Source: Pseudomonadota bacterium (lineage in GTDB: Bacteria > Pseudomonadota > Gammaproteobacteria > Burkholderiales > Burkholderiaceae_C). Taken from it: a DNA stretch of 35,673 nt. The notes under the pieces were generated by a model. The model saw only the letters and a program-made list of their open reading frames with translations. It searched no databases and had not been told where the DNA came from. The DNA lies in the NCBI GenBank assembly GCA_018241895.1, contig JAFECX010000160.1, forward strand, positions 1 to 35,673, read 5' to 3'. The position numbers and the translations under genes were made by a program. Every line of letters starts with the position of its first letter. The first letter of the stretch is position 1. This document shows positions 1 through 8,856 of the stretch, one piece after another.

Positions 1-1100
1 AGGCGCACCTCGCACGGCGTGCCGTGGAAGCGGATCGGGATGCCGGTCACGTCGAGGCGGCCCAGTTCCGGGTGCTCGACAGGGACGATCATGTGGTTGT
101 GGCGGATCTGCGGATCCTCGATCACGTCCTCGACTTCGTTGATCGGCGCCGTCAGCACGTCGGCGGCGACCAGGCGCTCGACCAGATCGGCGCGGTCGTA
201 GCGGCGCGTGTGCTCGGCGATCAGGCGGTCGAGCTCGTCCTCGTTGGCCAGGCGCGCATGGATGTCGTGAAAGCGCGGGTCGCTGTCCCAGTCGACCTCG
301 AGCGCGCGGCACACCTTGCCGAAGAACTTCTCGCCCGGCGTCGTCATCACGACGTGCTTGCCGTCGCGCGTGGGGTACACGCCCGAGGGCGCGAAGTACA
401 GGCTGCGGTTGCCGGTCTTCTTCGGGCGGTCGCCGGTGGCCAGATAGGTGCCGATCGAGCTCGCCTGCGCGTGCATCAGCGCGTCGAGCAGCGAGACCTC
501 GATGCGCTGGCCCTTGCCGGTGAGATCGCGCGCGCGCAGCGCGGCCAGAGCCGCGTTGGCCACCAGCAGCGAGGTCATCACGTCGACGGCCGGGAACCCG
601 GTGCGCACCGGCGCGTCGCCGGGGTGGCCGTTGAGCGTGAGCACGCCGGTGTAGCCCTGCGCCAGGAAGTCGATGCCGGGCCGTCCGGCGTAGGGGCCGT
701 CGGCGCCGAACGCGGTGACGTGGATCCAGACGATGTCGGGCTTGTGCACGCGCACCTGCTCGTAGTCCAGCCCGAGCTTGCTCAGTGCCGGCTCGCGGAT
801 GTTGGTGACGACGACATCGGTGGTGGCAGCCAGCCGCGCGAACACCTGCTGCGCCTCGGGGCGCTGCAGGTCGAGCACCAGCGCCCGCTTGCTGCGGTTG
901 AGGCTGAGGTAGGGGCCGCGCTCGTCGCCGCGCTTGGGCCCGAGGTGGCGGCTCTCGTCGCCGTAATGCGATTCGAGCTTGATGACATCGGCGCCGAGGT
1001 CGCCGAGCAGCGTGGCGGCGTAGGGGCCGGCGAGCATCGTCGACAGATCGAGCACGCGCAGCCCGGCGAGCGGGCCGGTGGACAGGTCGGGGGTGGACAC
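1..1100 (-). CDS. CaiB/BaiF family (class III) CoA-transferase, partial
   Basis: Family III CoA-transferase that would move CoA between acyl donors and carboxylic acids through an aspartyl-CoA intermediate in the cytoplasm. The C-terminus is cut by the window edge, leaving about 366 residues of a family usually near 400. I read a GTG start at 1100, 18 bases after the stop of the upstream Mo-hydroxylase gene, with a purine-rich AGAGAGAG Shine-Dalgarno-like stretch before it. The N-terminus runs PLAGLRVLDLSTMLAGPYAA, the typical CaiB Rossmann opening. The catalytic Asp is seen in the segment FPAVDVMTSLLVANAALAAL. It is the last visible gene of the minus-strand operon. The substrate cannot be told from sequence; the context suggests an acid handled by the same pathway as the Mo hydroxylase. 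Confidence 0.9.
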   Translation of the reverse strand, partial: MSTPDLSTGPLAGLRVLDLSTMLAGPYAATLLGDLGADVIKLESHYGDESRHLGPKRGDERGPYLSLNRSKRALVLDLQRPEAQQVFARLAATTDVVVTNIREPALSKLGLDYEQVRVHKPDIVWIHVTAFGADGPYAGRPGIDFLAQGYTGVLTLNGHPGDAPVRTGFPAVDVMTSLLVANAALAALRARDLTGKGQRIEVSLLDALMHAQASSIGTYLATGDRPKKTGNRSLYFAPSGVYPTRDGKHVVMTTPGEKFFGKVCRALEVDWDSDPRFHDIHARLANEDELDRLIAEHTRRYDRADLVERLVAADVLTAPINEVEDVIEDPQIRHNHMIVPVEHPELGRLDVTGIPIRFHGTPCEVR

Positions 1101-1118
1101 GTGCGGGGGTCTCTCTCT

Positions 1119-3533
1119 TCAGGCTGCGGCGTCCTCGTGCAGCAGCTTCCACAGCCGCCGCGGCGAGGCCGGGGTTTCGAGGATCTCCTTGCCCAGCGGC
1201 GCCAGCGCGTCGTTGATCGCGCACAGGATCGTCGCCGGCGTGGTGTGCATCGCGCCTTCGCCGCAGCCCTTGGCGCCCAGCGGCGTCACCGGCGAGGGCG
1301 TCACCAGGTGGTCCTTGACCGCCATCGGCACCTCGTGGATCGTCGGCATCAGGTAGTCGACGAAGGTCGAGACCAGCGGCTGGCAGCGCTCGTCGTACAC
1401 GTACTCCTCGTACAGCGCGGCGCCCACGCCCTGCGCGATCCCGCCCTGGAGCTGGCCCTCGACCGAAGCCGGGTTGAGCCGCGTGCCGCAGTCGTCGACC
1501 ACCCAGTAGCCGAGGATCGTCACGCGGCCGGTGTCGCGGTCGATCTCGACCATCGCCACGTGCGTGGCGGTGGCGGCCGTGAGATAGCTGCGGCAGCGCC
1601 CCTGGTCGTCGGGTGCGTTGCGGTTCGGCGCGCTCCACACCGAGATCGCCTCCGGGCACGGCTCCATCCCCGGCGGCAGCATGTCGGTGCGCGAGAGCAT
1701 CACGCCGGCCACTTCGGCGATCGACATGCCGTGCTCGGGCGCATCGACGAGCTGCAGCCGCCCGCGGCGCAGCTCGACGCGATCGGGCTCGGTGCCCATG
1801 ATGTGGGCGACGACGCGACGGAACTTGTGCTCGATCTTGCGGCACGCGCCGATGACCGCACCGGTGACGGCGACGCCGAGCCGGCTGCCGCCCTGGCCGA
1901 AGTGCGGCACCGCGACGTCGGACGAGGCGTTGGCGACGCGCACCAGGCCGATGTCGACGCCGAAGTAGTCGGCCACCACCTGCGCCGCGATCGTGAACTG
2001 CCCCTGGCCCTGGATGTTGAAGCCGACGGCGACCTTGAAGTTGCCGAGCACGTCGACGCCCACCTTGACGCCCTCGGGCACGCCGACGCCGGGCACGCCC
2101 ACCGTCGCGTAGGCGTTCCAGTCGAAGACGCCGGGCTCGACCGTGCTCACCACGCTGATGCCGACCAGGCGGCCCTGCGCGCGCGCCGCCGCCTGCTGCT
2201 CGCGCAGCGCGCGGTAGTCCGAGAGCTCGAGCACGCGATCGAGCACGCCGGCGTAGTTGCCGCTGTCGTATTCGTTGCCGCTGGGGATCGTGTACGGGAA
2301 CTGCTCCGGGCGGATGTAGTTGCGCCGGCGCAGTTCGGTGGGCTCGATGCCGAGCTGGCGCGCGGCGGCGTCCATCAGCGACTCGAGCACCAGGAAGTGC
2401 GGCGGCGGCCCGTAGCCGCGGTAGGCGAAGGTCGGCGCGCGGTTGGTGGCCACCACCGTGAGGTCGTACTGCGCCGCCTCGATGCGGTAGTTGCCGGTGA
2501 ACGCGGCCAGCGGCTTGGCGACCGAGATCGTGCCGTAGCCCTCGGCGGTGGCGCCCTGGTCGTCGACGAGCTTGACGCGCAGGCCGCTCACCGTGCCGTC
2601 GGCCTTCAGTGCCAGCGCGGCGTCGTAGTAGCGGTCCCACGACTGCCCGCCGCCGGCGAGCAGGTATTCCATGCGGTCCTCGATGTACTTGACCGGACGG
2701 CCCTGCGCCTTGCGCGAGAGGACGGCGGCGATGTCGGTGCCGCGCGGCCCGCCCTTGCCGCCGAAGGCGCCGCCCTGCGGCTGCGAGACGACGCGCACGC
2801 GGTTCGACGGCAGGTTCATCGTCGTCGCCTTGGCCAGCGCCATGAACCCGGGCACCTGGAACGAGCCCCAGCAGGTGAGGCTGTGGTCGACGTGATCCCA
2901 CTGGCAGATGCAGCCGAAGGTCTCGGTCGGGTTGGCGCCGACGCGGTTCCAGCGCAGGCGGCGCTGGACGACGTGAGCGGCCTCGGCGAAGACGCGCTCG
3001 ACTTCGCCCCAGGTGTAGGTGCGGTCGAGGATGACGTTCGTGCCGCGCTCCTCGAACACGAGCGGTGCGCCCTCGGCCATCGCCTCGTGCGGGTTGGCCA
3101 GCGCCGGCAGCTCCTCGTATTCGACCTCGATCAGCTCGATCGCGTCCTCGGCCAGGTAGCGGCTGCTCGCGGCCACCGCCGCGACCGGCTCGCCGACGAA
3201 GCGCACCTTGTCGACCGCCAGGCTGTGCGTGCCCCAGCCTTCGGGCGACGTGTAGGCGGGGTTGCACCAGCGCTTGAAGTCCTCGCCGGTGGCGACCGCG
3301 GCGACGCCTTCGAGCGCGAGCGCGGCGCTGGCGTCGATGCGCACGATGCGCGCGTGCGGATGCGGGCTGCGCAGGATCGCGCAATGCAGCATCCCGGGCA
3401 GCTCGAGGTTGTCGATGAACTGCGCGGTGCCGGCGACGAGGGCCGGATCCTCGACGCGGTTGACCGGCTTGCCGACGTAGCGCGGCTCGCCGCCGGGCAG
3501 CTGCTCGGGCAGGGTGGGCATCTCGAAGGTCAT
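1119..3533 (-). CDS. Xanthine dehydrogenase family, molybdopterin-binding large subunit (CoxL-like)
   Basis: Large catalytic subunit of a heterotrimeric Mo hydroxylase or dehydrogenase of the xanthine oxidase/CO dehydrogenase family, about 804 residues. The N-terminal aldehyde-oxidase a/b hammerhead-like domain is followed by the molybdopterin-binding domains. Motifs seen are QPQGGAFGGKGG near residue 254, the active-site loop AYRGYGPPPHF near 370, and GAKGCGEG near the C-terminus carrying the conserved Glu base. The loop is not the AYXCSFR signature of true aerobic CO dehydrogenase, so this is not a form I CoxL. I prefer the ATG at 3533, preceded by AGCGAGG at about 10 bases. A GTG at 3566, 7 bases after the CoxS-like stop, would add 11 residues. 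It forms an operon with the 2Fe-2S and FAD subunits. The substrate is unknown; hydroxylation of a ring or an activated carbon of a CoA ester is inference. Confidence 0.93.
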   Translation of the reverse strand: MTFEMPTLPEQLPGGEPRYVGKPVNRVEDPALVAGTAQFIDNLELPGMLHCAILRSPHPHARIVRIDASAALALEGVAAVATGEDFKRWCNPAYTSPEGWGTHSLAVDKVRFVGEPVAAVAASSRYLAEDAIELIEVEYEELPALANPHEAMAEGAPLVFEERGTNVILDRTYTWGEVERVFAEAAHVVQRRLRWNRVGANPTETFGCICQWDHVDHSLTCWGSFQVPGFMALAKATTMNLPSNRVRVVSQPQGGAFGGKGGPRGTDIAAVLSRKAQGRPVKYIEDRMEYLLAGGGQSWDRYYDAALALKADGTVSGLRVKLVDDQGATAEGYGTISVAKPLAAFTGNYRIEAAQYDLTVVATNRAPTFAYRGYGPPPHFLVLESLMDAAARQLGIEPTELRRRNYIRPEQFPYTIPSGNEYDSGNYAGVLDRVLELSDYRALREQQAAARAQGRLVGISVVSTVEPGVFDWNAYATVGVPGVGVPEGVKVGVDVLGNFKVAVGFNIQGQGQFTIAAQVVADYFGVDIGLVRVANASSDVAVPHFGQGGSRLGVAVTGAVIGACRKIEHKFRRVVAHIMGTEPDRVELRRGRLQLVDAPEHGMSIAEVAGVMLSRTDMLPPGMEPCPEAISVWSAPNRNAPDDQGRCRSYLTAATATHVAMVEIDRDTGRVTILGYWVVDDCGTRLNPASVEGQLQGGIAQGVGAALYEEYVYDERCQPLVSTFVDYLMPTIHEVPMAVKDHLVTPSPVTPLGAKGCGEGAMHTTPATILCAINDALAPLGKEILETPASPRRLWKLLHEDAAA

Positions 3534-3573
3534 GTTGCGTTGGCCTCGCTGACGATCGTCGTTCACAGCCGCT

Positions 3574-4068
3574 TCAGCCGGCCTGCGGGGTCTCGAGGCG
3601 CCGCGCCGCGAGCTGCACCGATTCGAGGATGTGCTTGTAGCCCGTGCAGCGGCACAGGTTGCCGCCGAGCACCTCCTTGATCTCCTCCTCGCTCGGCTGC
3701 GGCGTGCGGCGCAGCAGCTCGACGGTGGACATCAGGAAGCCCGGGGTGCAGAAGCCGCACTGCAGGCCGTGGCCGTCGACGAAGGCCTGCTGGATCGGGT
3801 GCAGCGCGCCGGTCTCGGGGTCGCGCAGGCCCTCGACCGTGGTCACGTCGGCGCCGTCGCATTGCACCGCCAGCGTCAGACACGAGCGCGCCGTGCGGCC
3901 CTCGATCAGCACCGTGCACACGCCGCAGATGCCGTGCTCGCAGCCGACGTGCGTGCCGCCCAGGTGCAGCTCGTGGCGCAGGAAATCGGCCAGCGTGAGG
4001 CGCGGCTCGACCTCGCGCACGTGGCGCGTGCCGTTGACCGTCACCTCGATGCGTTGTTTGCTCGTCAT
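3574..4068 (-). CDS. [2Fe-2S] subunit of Mo hydroxylase (CoxS-like)
   Basis: Small iron-sulfur subunit of 164 residues that passes electrons from the Mo site to FAD. The N-terminal plant-ferredoxin-like domain has its cluster ligands at C43, C48, C51 and C63 (CEHGICGVC, then C). The C-terminal four-helix domain has C104, C107, C139 and C141 (CGFC ... CRC). All eight ligands are present, so both clusters should form. Length is standard for the family. It lies between the FAD subunit gene and the large subunit gene in the same direction, the usual partner set although gene order varies among relatives. A 122-base spacer with direct repeats separates it from the FAD subunit gene upstream. Confidence 0.95.
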   Translation of the reverse strand: MTSKQRIEVTVNGTRHVREVEPRLTLADFLRHELHLGGTHVGCEHGICGVCTVLIEGRTARSCLTLAVQCDGADVTTVEGLRDPETGALHPIQQAFVDGHGLQCGFCTPGFLMSTVELLRRTPQPSEEEIKEVLGGNLCRCTGYKHILESVQLAARRLETPQAG

Positions 4069-4190
4069 GCTTGGATGCTCCGTGCGTGCGGACGCGCGTT
4101 CGCGCGCCGGTCCATTCGTGCCTCGGTGCGGGTGCGTTCGTGCGTTCTGCGCTCGCGCGTTCGTGCGTTCTGCGTTCGTGCGCTGCGCCG
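4069..4190. repeat. Intergenic direct repeats between CoxM-like and CoxS-like genes
   Basis: This 122-base spacer inside the operon is low in complexity. The 18-mer gcgttcgtgcgttctgcg occurs perfectly at 4134-4151 and again at 4157-4174, with further partial copies around it (cgtgcgtgcg, gcgttcgcgcg). No reading frame or RNA motif was recognised. The spacing is long for genes encoding subunits of one enzyme, so the repeat may have expanded here. Confidence 0.7.
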
Positions 4191-5066
4191 TCAGTGCGCG
4201 CGCGCCGCCGCGTCGGCCAGTGCGCGCGTGGTGAGCGTGCGCACCAGGTCGCGCCGCTGCGCGGCCGAGGCGTGGATGTCGCTCATCGGGTCCTCGAGTG
4301 CGGCCGCCGCGGCGCGCCCGGCCTCTTCGAAGGTGGCTGCCTGTGCCGGCTTGCCCTCGAGCACCTTCTCCGCTGCGCCGAGGCGCACCGGCGTGGGCTC
4401 GGCGCCGAAGGCCGCGATGCGCGCGTTGCGGCAGCGGCTGCCGTCGAGGTCGTAGGTGAGCGCCACGCCGGCCAGCGCAAGATCGCCGCGGCGGCGCGCG
4501 AACTCCTGGATGCCCCAGCGCCGCGCGCCCGGATGGGCCGGCAACCGCACCTCGGTCAGGATGTCGGAGGGGCCGAGGCTGGTCGTCATCAGCGACAGGA
4601 AGAAGTCCTTGGCCGCGATGCGCCGCCGCCCGCCGGGCCCCTGCGCCACCAGCTCGATGTCGAGCACGAGCGCGATCGCCGGGTATTCGGACGCCGGGTC
4701 GGCGTTGGCGAACGAGCCGCCGACGCTGCCGCGGTTGCGGATCTGGATGTGACCCACCAGTTCGGTGGCGGCGTGAAAGAGCGGCTGCCTGGCGCGCACC
4801 AGCGCCGAGTCGGCGGCGGCCTGCTTGCTCGTCATGGCGCCGATCGCGACGTGGGTGCCGTCTTCGCGGATGTAGTCGAGCGTGCGCAGCCGCCGCAGGT
4901 CGACCAGGACCTCGGGGCGCGCGATGCGCATCGCCAGCATCGGCATCAGGCTCTGGCCGCCGGCGATGATCTTGGCGTCGCGGCCCTCGTGCTCCAGGCG
5001 CGCGAGCAGGCCGACGGCTTCGTCCAGGGTTTCGGGGGCGTGGTAGTCGAACGGGGCCGGTTTCAT
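4191..5066 (-). CDS. FAD-binding subunit of Mo hydroxylase (CoxM-like)
   Basis: Medium flavin subunit of the xanthine dehydrogenase family enzyme, 291 residues. It carries the two typical FAD-binding segments: IIAGGQSLMPML at about 33-44 and IRNRGSVGGSFANADPAS near 107-124, followed by the C-terminal CO dehydrogenase flavoprotein domain. The start is the ATG at 5066 (MKPAPFDYHAPETLDEA), which matches the conserved family N-terminus; the frame stays open further upstream but that part looks non-homologous. It would take electrons from the 2Fe-2S subunit and pass them to an acceptor not evident from sequence. The order FAD, FeS, Mo subunit in transcription direction supports one enzyme complex. 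Confidence 0.94.
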   Translation of the reverse strand: MKPAPFDYHAPETLDEAVGLLARLEHEGRDAKIIAGGQSLMPMLAMRIARPEVLVDLRRLRTLDYIREDGTHVAIGAMTSKQAAADSALVRARQPLFHAATELVGHIQIRNRGSVGGSFANADPASEYPAIALVLDIELVAQGPGGRRRIAAKDFFLSLMTTSLGPSDILTEVRLPAHPGARRWGIQEFARRRGDLALAGVALTYDLDGSRCRNARIAAFGAEPTPVRLGAAEKVLEGKPAQAATFEEAGRAAAAALEDPMSDIHASAAQRRDLVRTLTTRALADAAARAH

Positions 5067-5148
5067 GCGGGATCCTCGGGGACGCGCAGGCCGCTGCCGC
5101 TGTCCGTGCAGCGCCACAGCGGCCCGGCGGCGGTCGAAACGTCGTGCG

Positions 5149-5760
5149 TCAAGGCTTGGGCAGGACGCGCCCGTGGCTCGACAGGTAGCGCACCGTGAAG
5201 CGCGGCTGGTCGTCCTTCATCTTCGTGACGACTTCGTAGTGGCGCTTGTAGTGCGTGCTGCGGATCAGCCAGCGGCCGTCCACCTTCTCGTAGCGGTCGT
5301 GATAGAAGGCGGTGCCGTAGGTGTAGATCTTCTGGTTGAGCTCCCAGAAGTTGTCGTACAGGTACCAGATGCCTTCGGCCTCGGTTTCGGAGAGCACCGT
5401 GATCTCCGGGTGGTGGCCGTTGTGCTGCGCCACGGCCTCGGAGTGGAAGCTGTTGCCGATCGCCTCGACGTACTGCTCGCGCCCCTTGAACGCCCACTCG
5501 TAGCCGCCGCCGACGAAGTGCACGTCGACGTCGGGGTGAAACAGGCTGGCCAGCAGCGGCAGATCGGCGCTGTCGATGCCGCGGAAGTACGCGTGCTTGA
5601 GCCGCTTGATGGCTTCGATGTCCTGCAGCGTGCGCAGTTCGCGCCGCAGCTCGGCGACCTCGCGCTGCAGTTCGGCCACGCCCGGCGCGCCGCCGGGTGC
5701 GGGGGCCACGGCGTGCACGGTCGGTGACGCGAGGCCGAGGAGCTGGAGGATGCGTTTCAT
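5149..5760 (-). CDS. SnoaL/NTF2-like protein (SnoaL_4 type, BaiE-like fold)
   Basis: Protein of 203 residues with a single NTF2-like cone domain from about residue 50 onward (IKRLKHAYFRGIDSADLP, then FHPDVDVHF). It belongs to the broad SnoaL-like group that includes bile acid 7-alpha-dehydratase BaiE and many lyases or isomerases. The first 25 residues look like a weak signal peptide or a disordered leader (MKRILQLLGLASPTVHAVA). They are followed by a short heptad segment, LQREVAELRRELRTLQ, that could form a coiled coil. ATG at 5760 is chosen because it follows a 42-base gap from the enoyl-CoA hydratase gene. The operon context suggests a dehydratase or isomerase step on a CoA ester. The exact reaction cannot be assigned. 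Confidence 0.85.
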   Translation of the reverse strand: MKRILQLLGLASPTVHAVAPAPGGAPGVAELQREVAELRRELRTLQDIEAIKRLKHAYFRGIDSADLPLLASLFHPDVDVHFVGGGYEWAFKGREQYVEAIGNSFHSEAVAQHNGHHPEITVLSETEAEGIWYLYDNFWELNQKIYTYGTAFYHDRYEKVDGRWLIRSTHYKRHYEVVTKMKDDQPRFTVRYLSSHGRVLPKP

Positions 5761-5801
5761 GGCGTGTGTGTCTCCGTCGTTGGGATCGTACCTTGCAGCG
5801 C

Positions 5802-6632
5802 TCAGATGCCGCGGTATACGGGCTTGCGCTTCTCGAAGAACGCCTGCGTGCCTTCCTTGGCGTCCTGCGTCGAGGCGACGATGACGCCGGCCAGACCCTC
5901 GTAGTCGAGGATCTGTTCGAGCGTGCTCGACAACCCCATCAGCATCATGTGGCGCGCCATGTCGACGGCCACGCTGGCACGCTGCGCGACGGTGCGCGCG
6001 TATTCGAACGCGGCCTCGAAGCTCTTGCCTTCGGCCACCAGCTCGTCGAGCAGGCCGAGCGACTTGCATTCGTCGGCCTTGAAGGTCTTGCCGGTCTCGA
6101 CCAGCATCAGCGCCGTCGGCAGGCCCACCACGCGCGGCAGGAACCACGACAGGCCGCAGTCGGGCGCCATGCCGATGTTGGTGAAGATGGCGCCCATCTT
6201 GACGCTGCTGTCGCCGAAGCGGCGGTCGCAGGCCATCGCGTAGGCCAGGCCGGCGCCGATGCAGTGGCCGTGCAGTGCGGCGACGATCGGCTTGTCGAGC
6301 GCAACCATCTGCCGCGTGACGTCCATGAACGGGCCGCCCGGCGTCTTGCGCTGCGAGCGCGGGATCGGCCGCTCGGGCGCCGAGGTGCCGGGCATCGGGC
6401 GCTCGCTGTCGCCGCCGATCCAGTCGACGTCGCCGCCGGCGCAGAACGAGCGTCCGGCGCCGTGCAGCAGGACGCAGCGCACCTCGTCGTCGAGGCGCAA
6501 TCGGCGCAGCAGGTGGGCGAGTTCCTCGACCAGCTCCCAGCTCAGCGCATTGAGCTTGTCGGGCCGGTTCAGCGTGATGACGCCGACGTGCTCCTCGACG
6601 CGGAATTGCAGATGGCGCAGCTCGGTGCTCAT
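5802..6632 (-). CDS. Enoyl-CoA hydratase/isomerase family protein (PaaG-like)
   Basis: Crotonase-fold protein of 276 residues. VITLNRPDKLNALSWELVEEL is the usual N-terminus, AGRSFCAGGDVDWI forms the first oxyanion-hole region, and HGHCIGAGLAYAMACD the second. At the position of the second catalytic Glu of true hydratases the sequence reads GMAPDCGLSWFLPR, with Asp, and the first Glu position is Ala. An Asp alone is typical of PaaG-type 1,2-epoxyphenylacetyl-CoA or 2,3-to-3,4 enoyl-CoA isomerases, so isomerase activity is more likely than hydration. It sits 28 bases downstream of the LLM oxidoreductase gene and 41 bases upstream of the SnoaL-like gene, in one operon. Confidence 0.93.
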   Translation of the reverse strand: MSTELRHLQFRVEEHVGVITLNRPDKLNALSWELVEELAHLLRRLRLDDEVRCVLLHGAGRSFCAGGDVDWIGGDSERPMPGTSAPERPIPRSQRKTPGGPFMDVTRQMVALDKPIVAALHGHCIGAGLAYAMACDRRFGDSSVKMGAIFTNIGMAPDCGLSWFLPRVVGLPTALMLVETGKTFKADECKSLGLLDELVAEGKSFEAAFEYARTVAQRASVAVDMARHMMLMGLSSTLEQILDYEGLAGVIVASTQDAKEGTQAFFEKRKPVYRGI

Positions 6633-6660
6633 GGGTGGGCCGCCTCGATCGATATGCCGT

Positions 6661-7584
6661 TCAACGGAATTGCGGGATGATCTCGTGGTCGTACCACTCG
6701 ATCCATTCCAGGCACTGCTCGAAGGTCTCGACGCGCGGCGGCATCACCTGCACCGACGTGGCGCCGGCCTTTTGCAGCGCCTCGACCTCGCGCAGCACGG
6801 TGTCGCGGTCGCCGGCGATGTCGGTGTGGGCCGTCTCGCCGTGCGTGACGTCGTCGACCTGGTAGGCGGTGGTCGTGACCAGGATCTCGAAGCGGTCGGC
6901 CTTCTCCTCGAAGCCGGGCACGCTCTTCATGTACTCGATGCACTCGGGCAGGTCGGCGGCGGTCACGAGCCACGGGATCCAGCCGTCGCCGAGCTGCGCC
7001 GCGCGCTTCATCGCCGCCTTGGTGTTGCCGCCGATGAAGATCGGCGGATGGGGCTTTTGCACCGGCTTGGGCTCGATCGTCACGTCCTTGAAGCGCACGA
7101 ACTTGCCTTCGAAGCTCGGGGTGTCCGAGGTCCAGATGACCTTCAGCGCCTGCAGGTACTCGTCGGTCATCGCGCCGCGCTGGTTGAACGGGATGCCCAG
7201 GGCCTCGAACTCGCGCTCGAGGTGGCCGACCGCGGTGCCCAGCGTGAAGCGCCCGCCGGCCAGGAACTCCATGGTCGCGATCTGCTTGCCCAGCAGCAGC
7301 GGGTGGCGGTAGGGCAGCGGCAGGATGTAGGTCAGCATGTGGATGCGCTGTGTGGCGCCCATCAGCACGCCGGCCACGGCCGTGCTCTCGCACCAGCGCG
7401 CGCCCATCATCTCCTTCATCTCGGTCGGCATCACGAGGTGCTCGGACAGCGTCAGCCAGTCCCAGCCGAGCGCATCGGCCTTGCGCGCGTAGCGCACGAC
7501 CTCGGCGCCGCCGGCATTCGACTCCCACGGCGCCATCGCCGCCGGGTAGGTGTTCATCGCCGGTGTGGCAAGAGCGAATTTCAT
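6661..7584 (-). CDS. LLM class (F420-dependent type) oxidoreductase
   Basis: Luciferase-like monooxygenase-fold protein of 307 residues, of the TIGR03619-like F420-dependent class. Seen are the TIM-barrel start MKFALATPAMNTYPA, ARKADALGWDWLTLSEH, the family segment ATQRIHMLTYILPLPYRHP, FTLGTAVGHLEREFEALG, and KPHPPIFIGGNTKAAMKRAA. The family contains both FMN and F420 users, and sequence alone does not settle the cofactor. The full F420 biosynthesis operon 15 kb away in this window makes F420 likely. It would act in the cytoplasm on a pathway intermediate as a hydride-transfer enzyme. The start is ATG at 7584, 26 bases after the CoA-transferase stop. Confidence 0.9.
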   Translation of the reverse strand: MKFALATPAMNTYPAAMAPWESNAGGAEVVRYARKADALGWDWLTLSEHLVMPTEMKEMMGARWCESTAVAGVLMGATQRIHMLTYILPLPYRHPLLLGKQIATMEFLAGGRFTLGTAVGHLEREFEALGIPFNQRGAMTDEYLQALKVIWTSDTPSFEGKFVRFKDVTIEPKPVQKPHPPIFIGGNTKAAMKRAAQLGDGWIPWLVTAADLPECIEYMKSVPGFEEKADRFEILVTTTAYQVDDVTHGETAHTDIAGDRDTVLREVEALQKAGATSVQVMPPRVETFEQCLEWIEWYDHEIIPQFR

Positions 7585-7610
7585 CGTCGTCCTTCCTCGC
7601 TGGTTCGATT

Positions 7611-8831
7611 TCAGTAGATCACCTTGCTGTCTTGCAGGCGGCGGTATTCGTCTTCGGGCAGGCGCAGGATGTCCAGGAAGGCGTGGTCGTTGTCTCGCCC
7701 CAGGACCGGGCCGGGCTGCACGGCCGGCGTGCCGCGGCTCATTTTCACGTAGCCGCCGTAGATGGTTTCACGGAAGCCGAGCGGGTGCACGACCTCGACG
7801 AAGGTGCCGCGCGCGCGGTAGTGCGGGTCGTCGAGCAGGTCGCCGACGTTGAGCACCGGGCTGGCGGCCACGCCCGCCGCCTGCAGCGTCTGCGCGAGCT
7901 CGCGGTCGTCGAAGCCTTGCGTCCACTCGCCCAGGCGCGCGTGCAGCTCGTCGATGGCGGCCAGCCGCCCGGCGAGCGTGGACAAAGCCGGTGCGCCGGC
8001 CCAGGCCGGCGCGCCCAGCGCGCGCACGAGCGCGCGCCACTCCTCGTCGCTCGCGACGGCGATCGCGATCCAGCGGTCGCGGCCGCGGCAGCGGAAGATG
8101 CCGTGCGGCGCGGCTGCCGCCGTCGGATGCTCGTTGCCCAGCGGTGCACCCGAGCGGCCGTTGAGGGCGTAATCCATGTACGCCGGGCCGACCATCTGCA
8201 TCACCGCCTCCTGCTGCGAGAAGTCGATGTGCTGGCCCTCGCCGCTGCGGCGCCGGTGGTTCAGCGCCACGATGATCGCGAAGCTGCCGAAGATGCCGGC
8301 GAACGGGTCGGCGAAGGCGTTTTCGACCGGGATCGGCTCGCCGCCCTTGTAGCCGACCAGGCTGTCCAGCCCGGTGAGCGAGGTCAGGCTCAGGCCGTAG
8401 GTGCGCACGTGCTCGAGCGGACCCGTCAGCCCCGCCGCCGGCATCGAGAACAGGATGATGTCGGGCTTGACCGCGCGCAGCGCCTCGTAGCCGAAGCCCA
8501 GACGCTCCATGACGCCGGGGCCGAAGTTCTCGATCACGACGTCGGACTCGGCGATCAGCCGCAGCGCGAGCGCGCGCGCCTCGGCCTGTTTGAGGTCGAG
8601 CGTGACCGAGCCGTTGCCGGCCCAGCAGGCGTTGTTCGACAGGCTGCGGTTCGGGTCGACGATGCCTTCGGCGAACGGCGGCAGGTTGCGCGTCATGTCG
8701 ATGCGCGCGCGCGACTCGATCTTCAGCACTTCGGCGCCGAGAAAGGCCAGCGTCTGGCCGACCACCGGGCCGGCCCAGACCCAGCCGAAGTTGACGACGC
8801 GGATGCCCTGCAGCGGCAGCGGTGCGGCCAT
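7611..8831 (-). CDS. CaiB/BaiF family CoA-transferase (first of a tandem pair)
   Basis: Class III CoA-transferase of 406 residues. It shows PLQGIRVVNFGWVWAGPVV at the N-terminus, the CoA-binding Rossmann segment FLGAEVLKIES, and the catalytic Asp in VENAFADPFAGIFGSF. The C-terminal small domain ends LRLPEDEYRRLQDSKVIY, as is usual in this group. It begins 25 bases after the stop of a second CoA-transferase gene, and the two probably arose by old duplication or act as a heteromeric pair. The substrate cannot be deduced; the neighbouring LLM, crotonase and FadE genes point to a branched or cyclic acyl acid. Confidence 0.93.
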   Translation of the reverse strand: MAAPLPLQGIRVVNFGWVWAGPVVGQTLAFLGAEVLKIESRARIDMTRNLPPFAEGIVDPNRSLSNNACWAGNGSVTLDLKQAEARALALRLIAESDVVIENFGPGVMERLGFGYEALRAVKPDIILFSMPAAGLTGPLEHVRTYGLSLTSLTGLDSLVGYKGGEPIPVENAFADPFAGIFGSFAIIVALNHRRRSGEGQHIDFSQQEAVMQMVGPAYMDYALNGRSGAPLGNEHPTAAAAPHGIFRCRGRDRWIAIAVASDEEWRALVRALGAPAWAGAPALSTLAGRLAAIDELHARLGEWTQGFDDRELAQTLQAAGVAASPVLNVGDLLDDPHYRARGTFVEVVHPLGFRETIYGGYVKMSRGTPAVQPGPVLGRDNDHAFLDILRLPEDEYRRLQDSKVIY

Positions 8832-8856
8832 GGCGGCGGTCCTCCGTCCCCGAAGT

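Noticed and set aside
1119..3533. Aerobic CO dehydrogenase (CoxL form I)
   Set aside because: The AYXCSFR motif is absent, so CO oxidation is not supported despite CoxLMS-like subunit composition.
24..3680. Very long open frame on the plus strand (over 1200 codons)
   Set aside because: It runs antisense to the Mo hydroxylase and CoA-transferase genes. Its Ala/Arg/Asp/Val/Leu-rich composition with no domain is the mirror of GC-biased codons.
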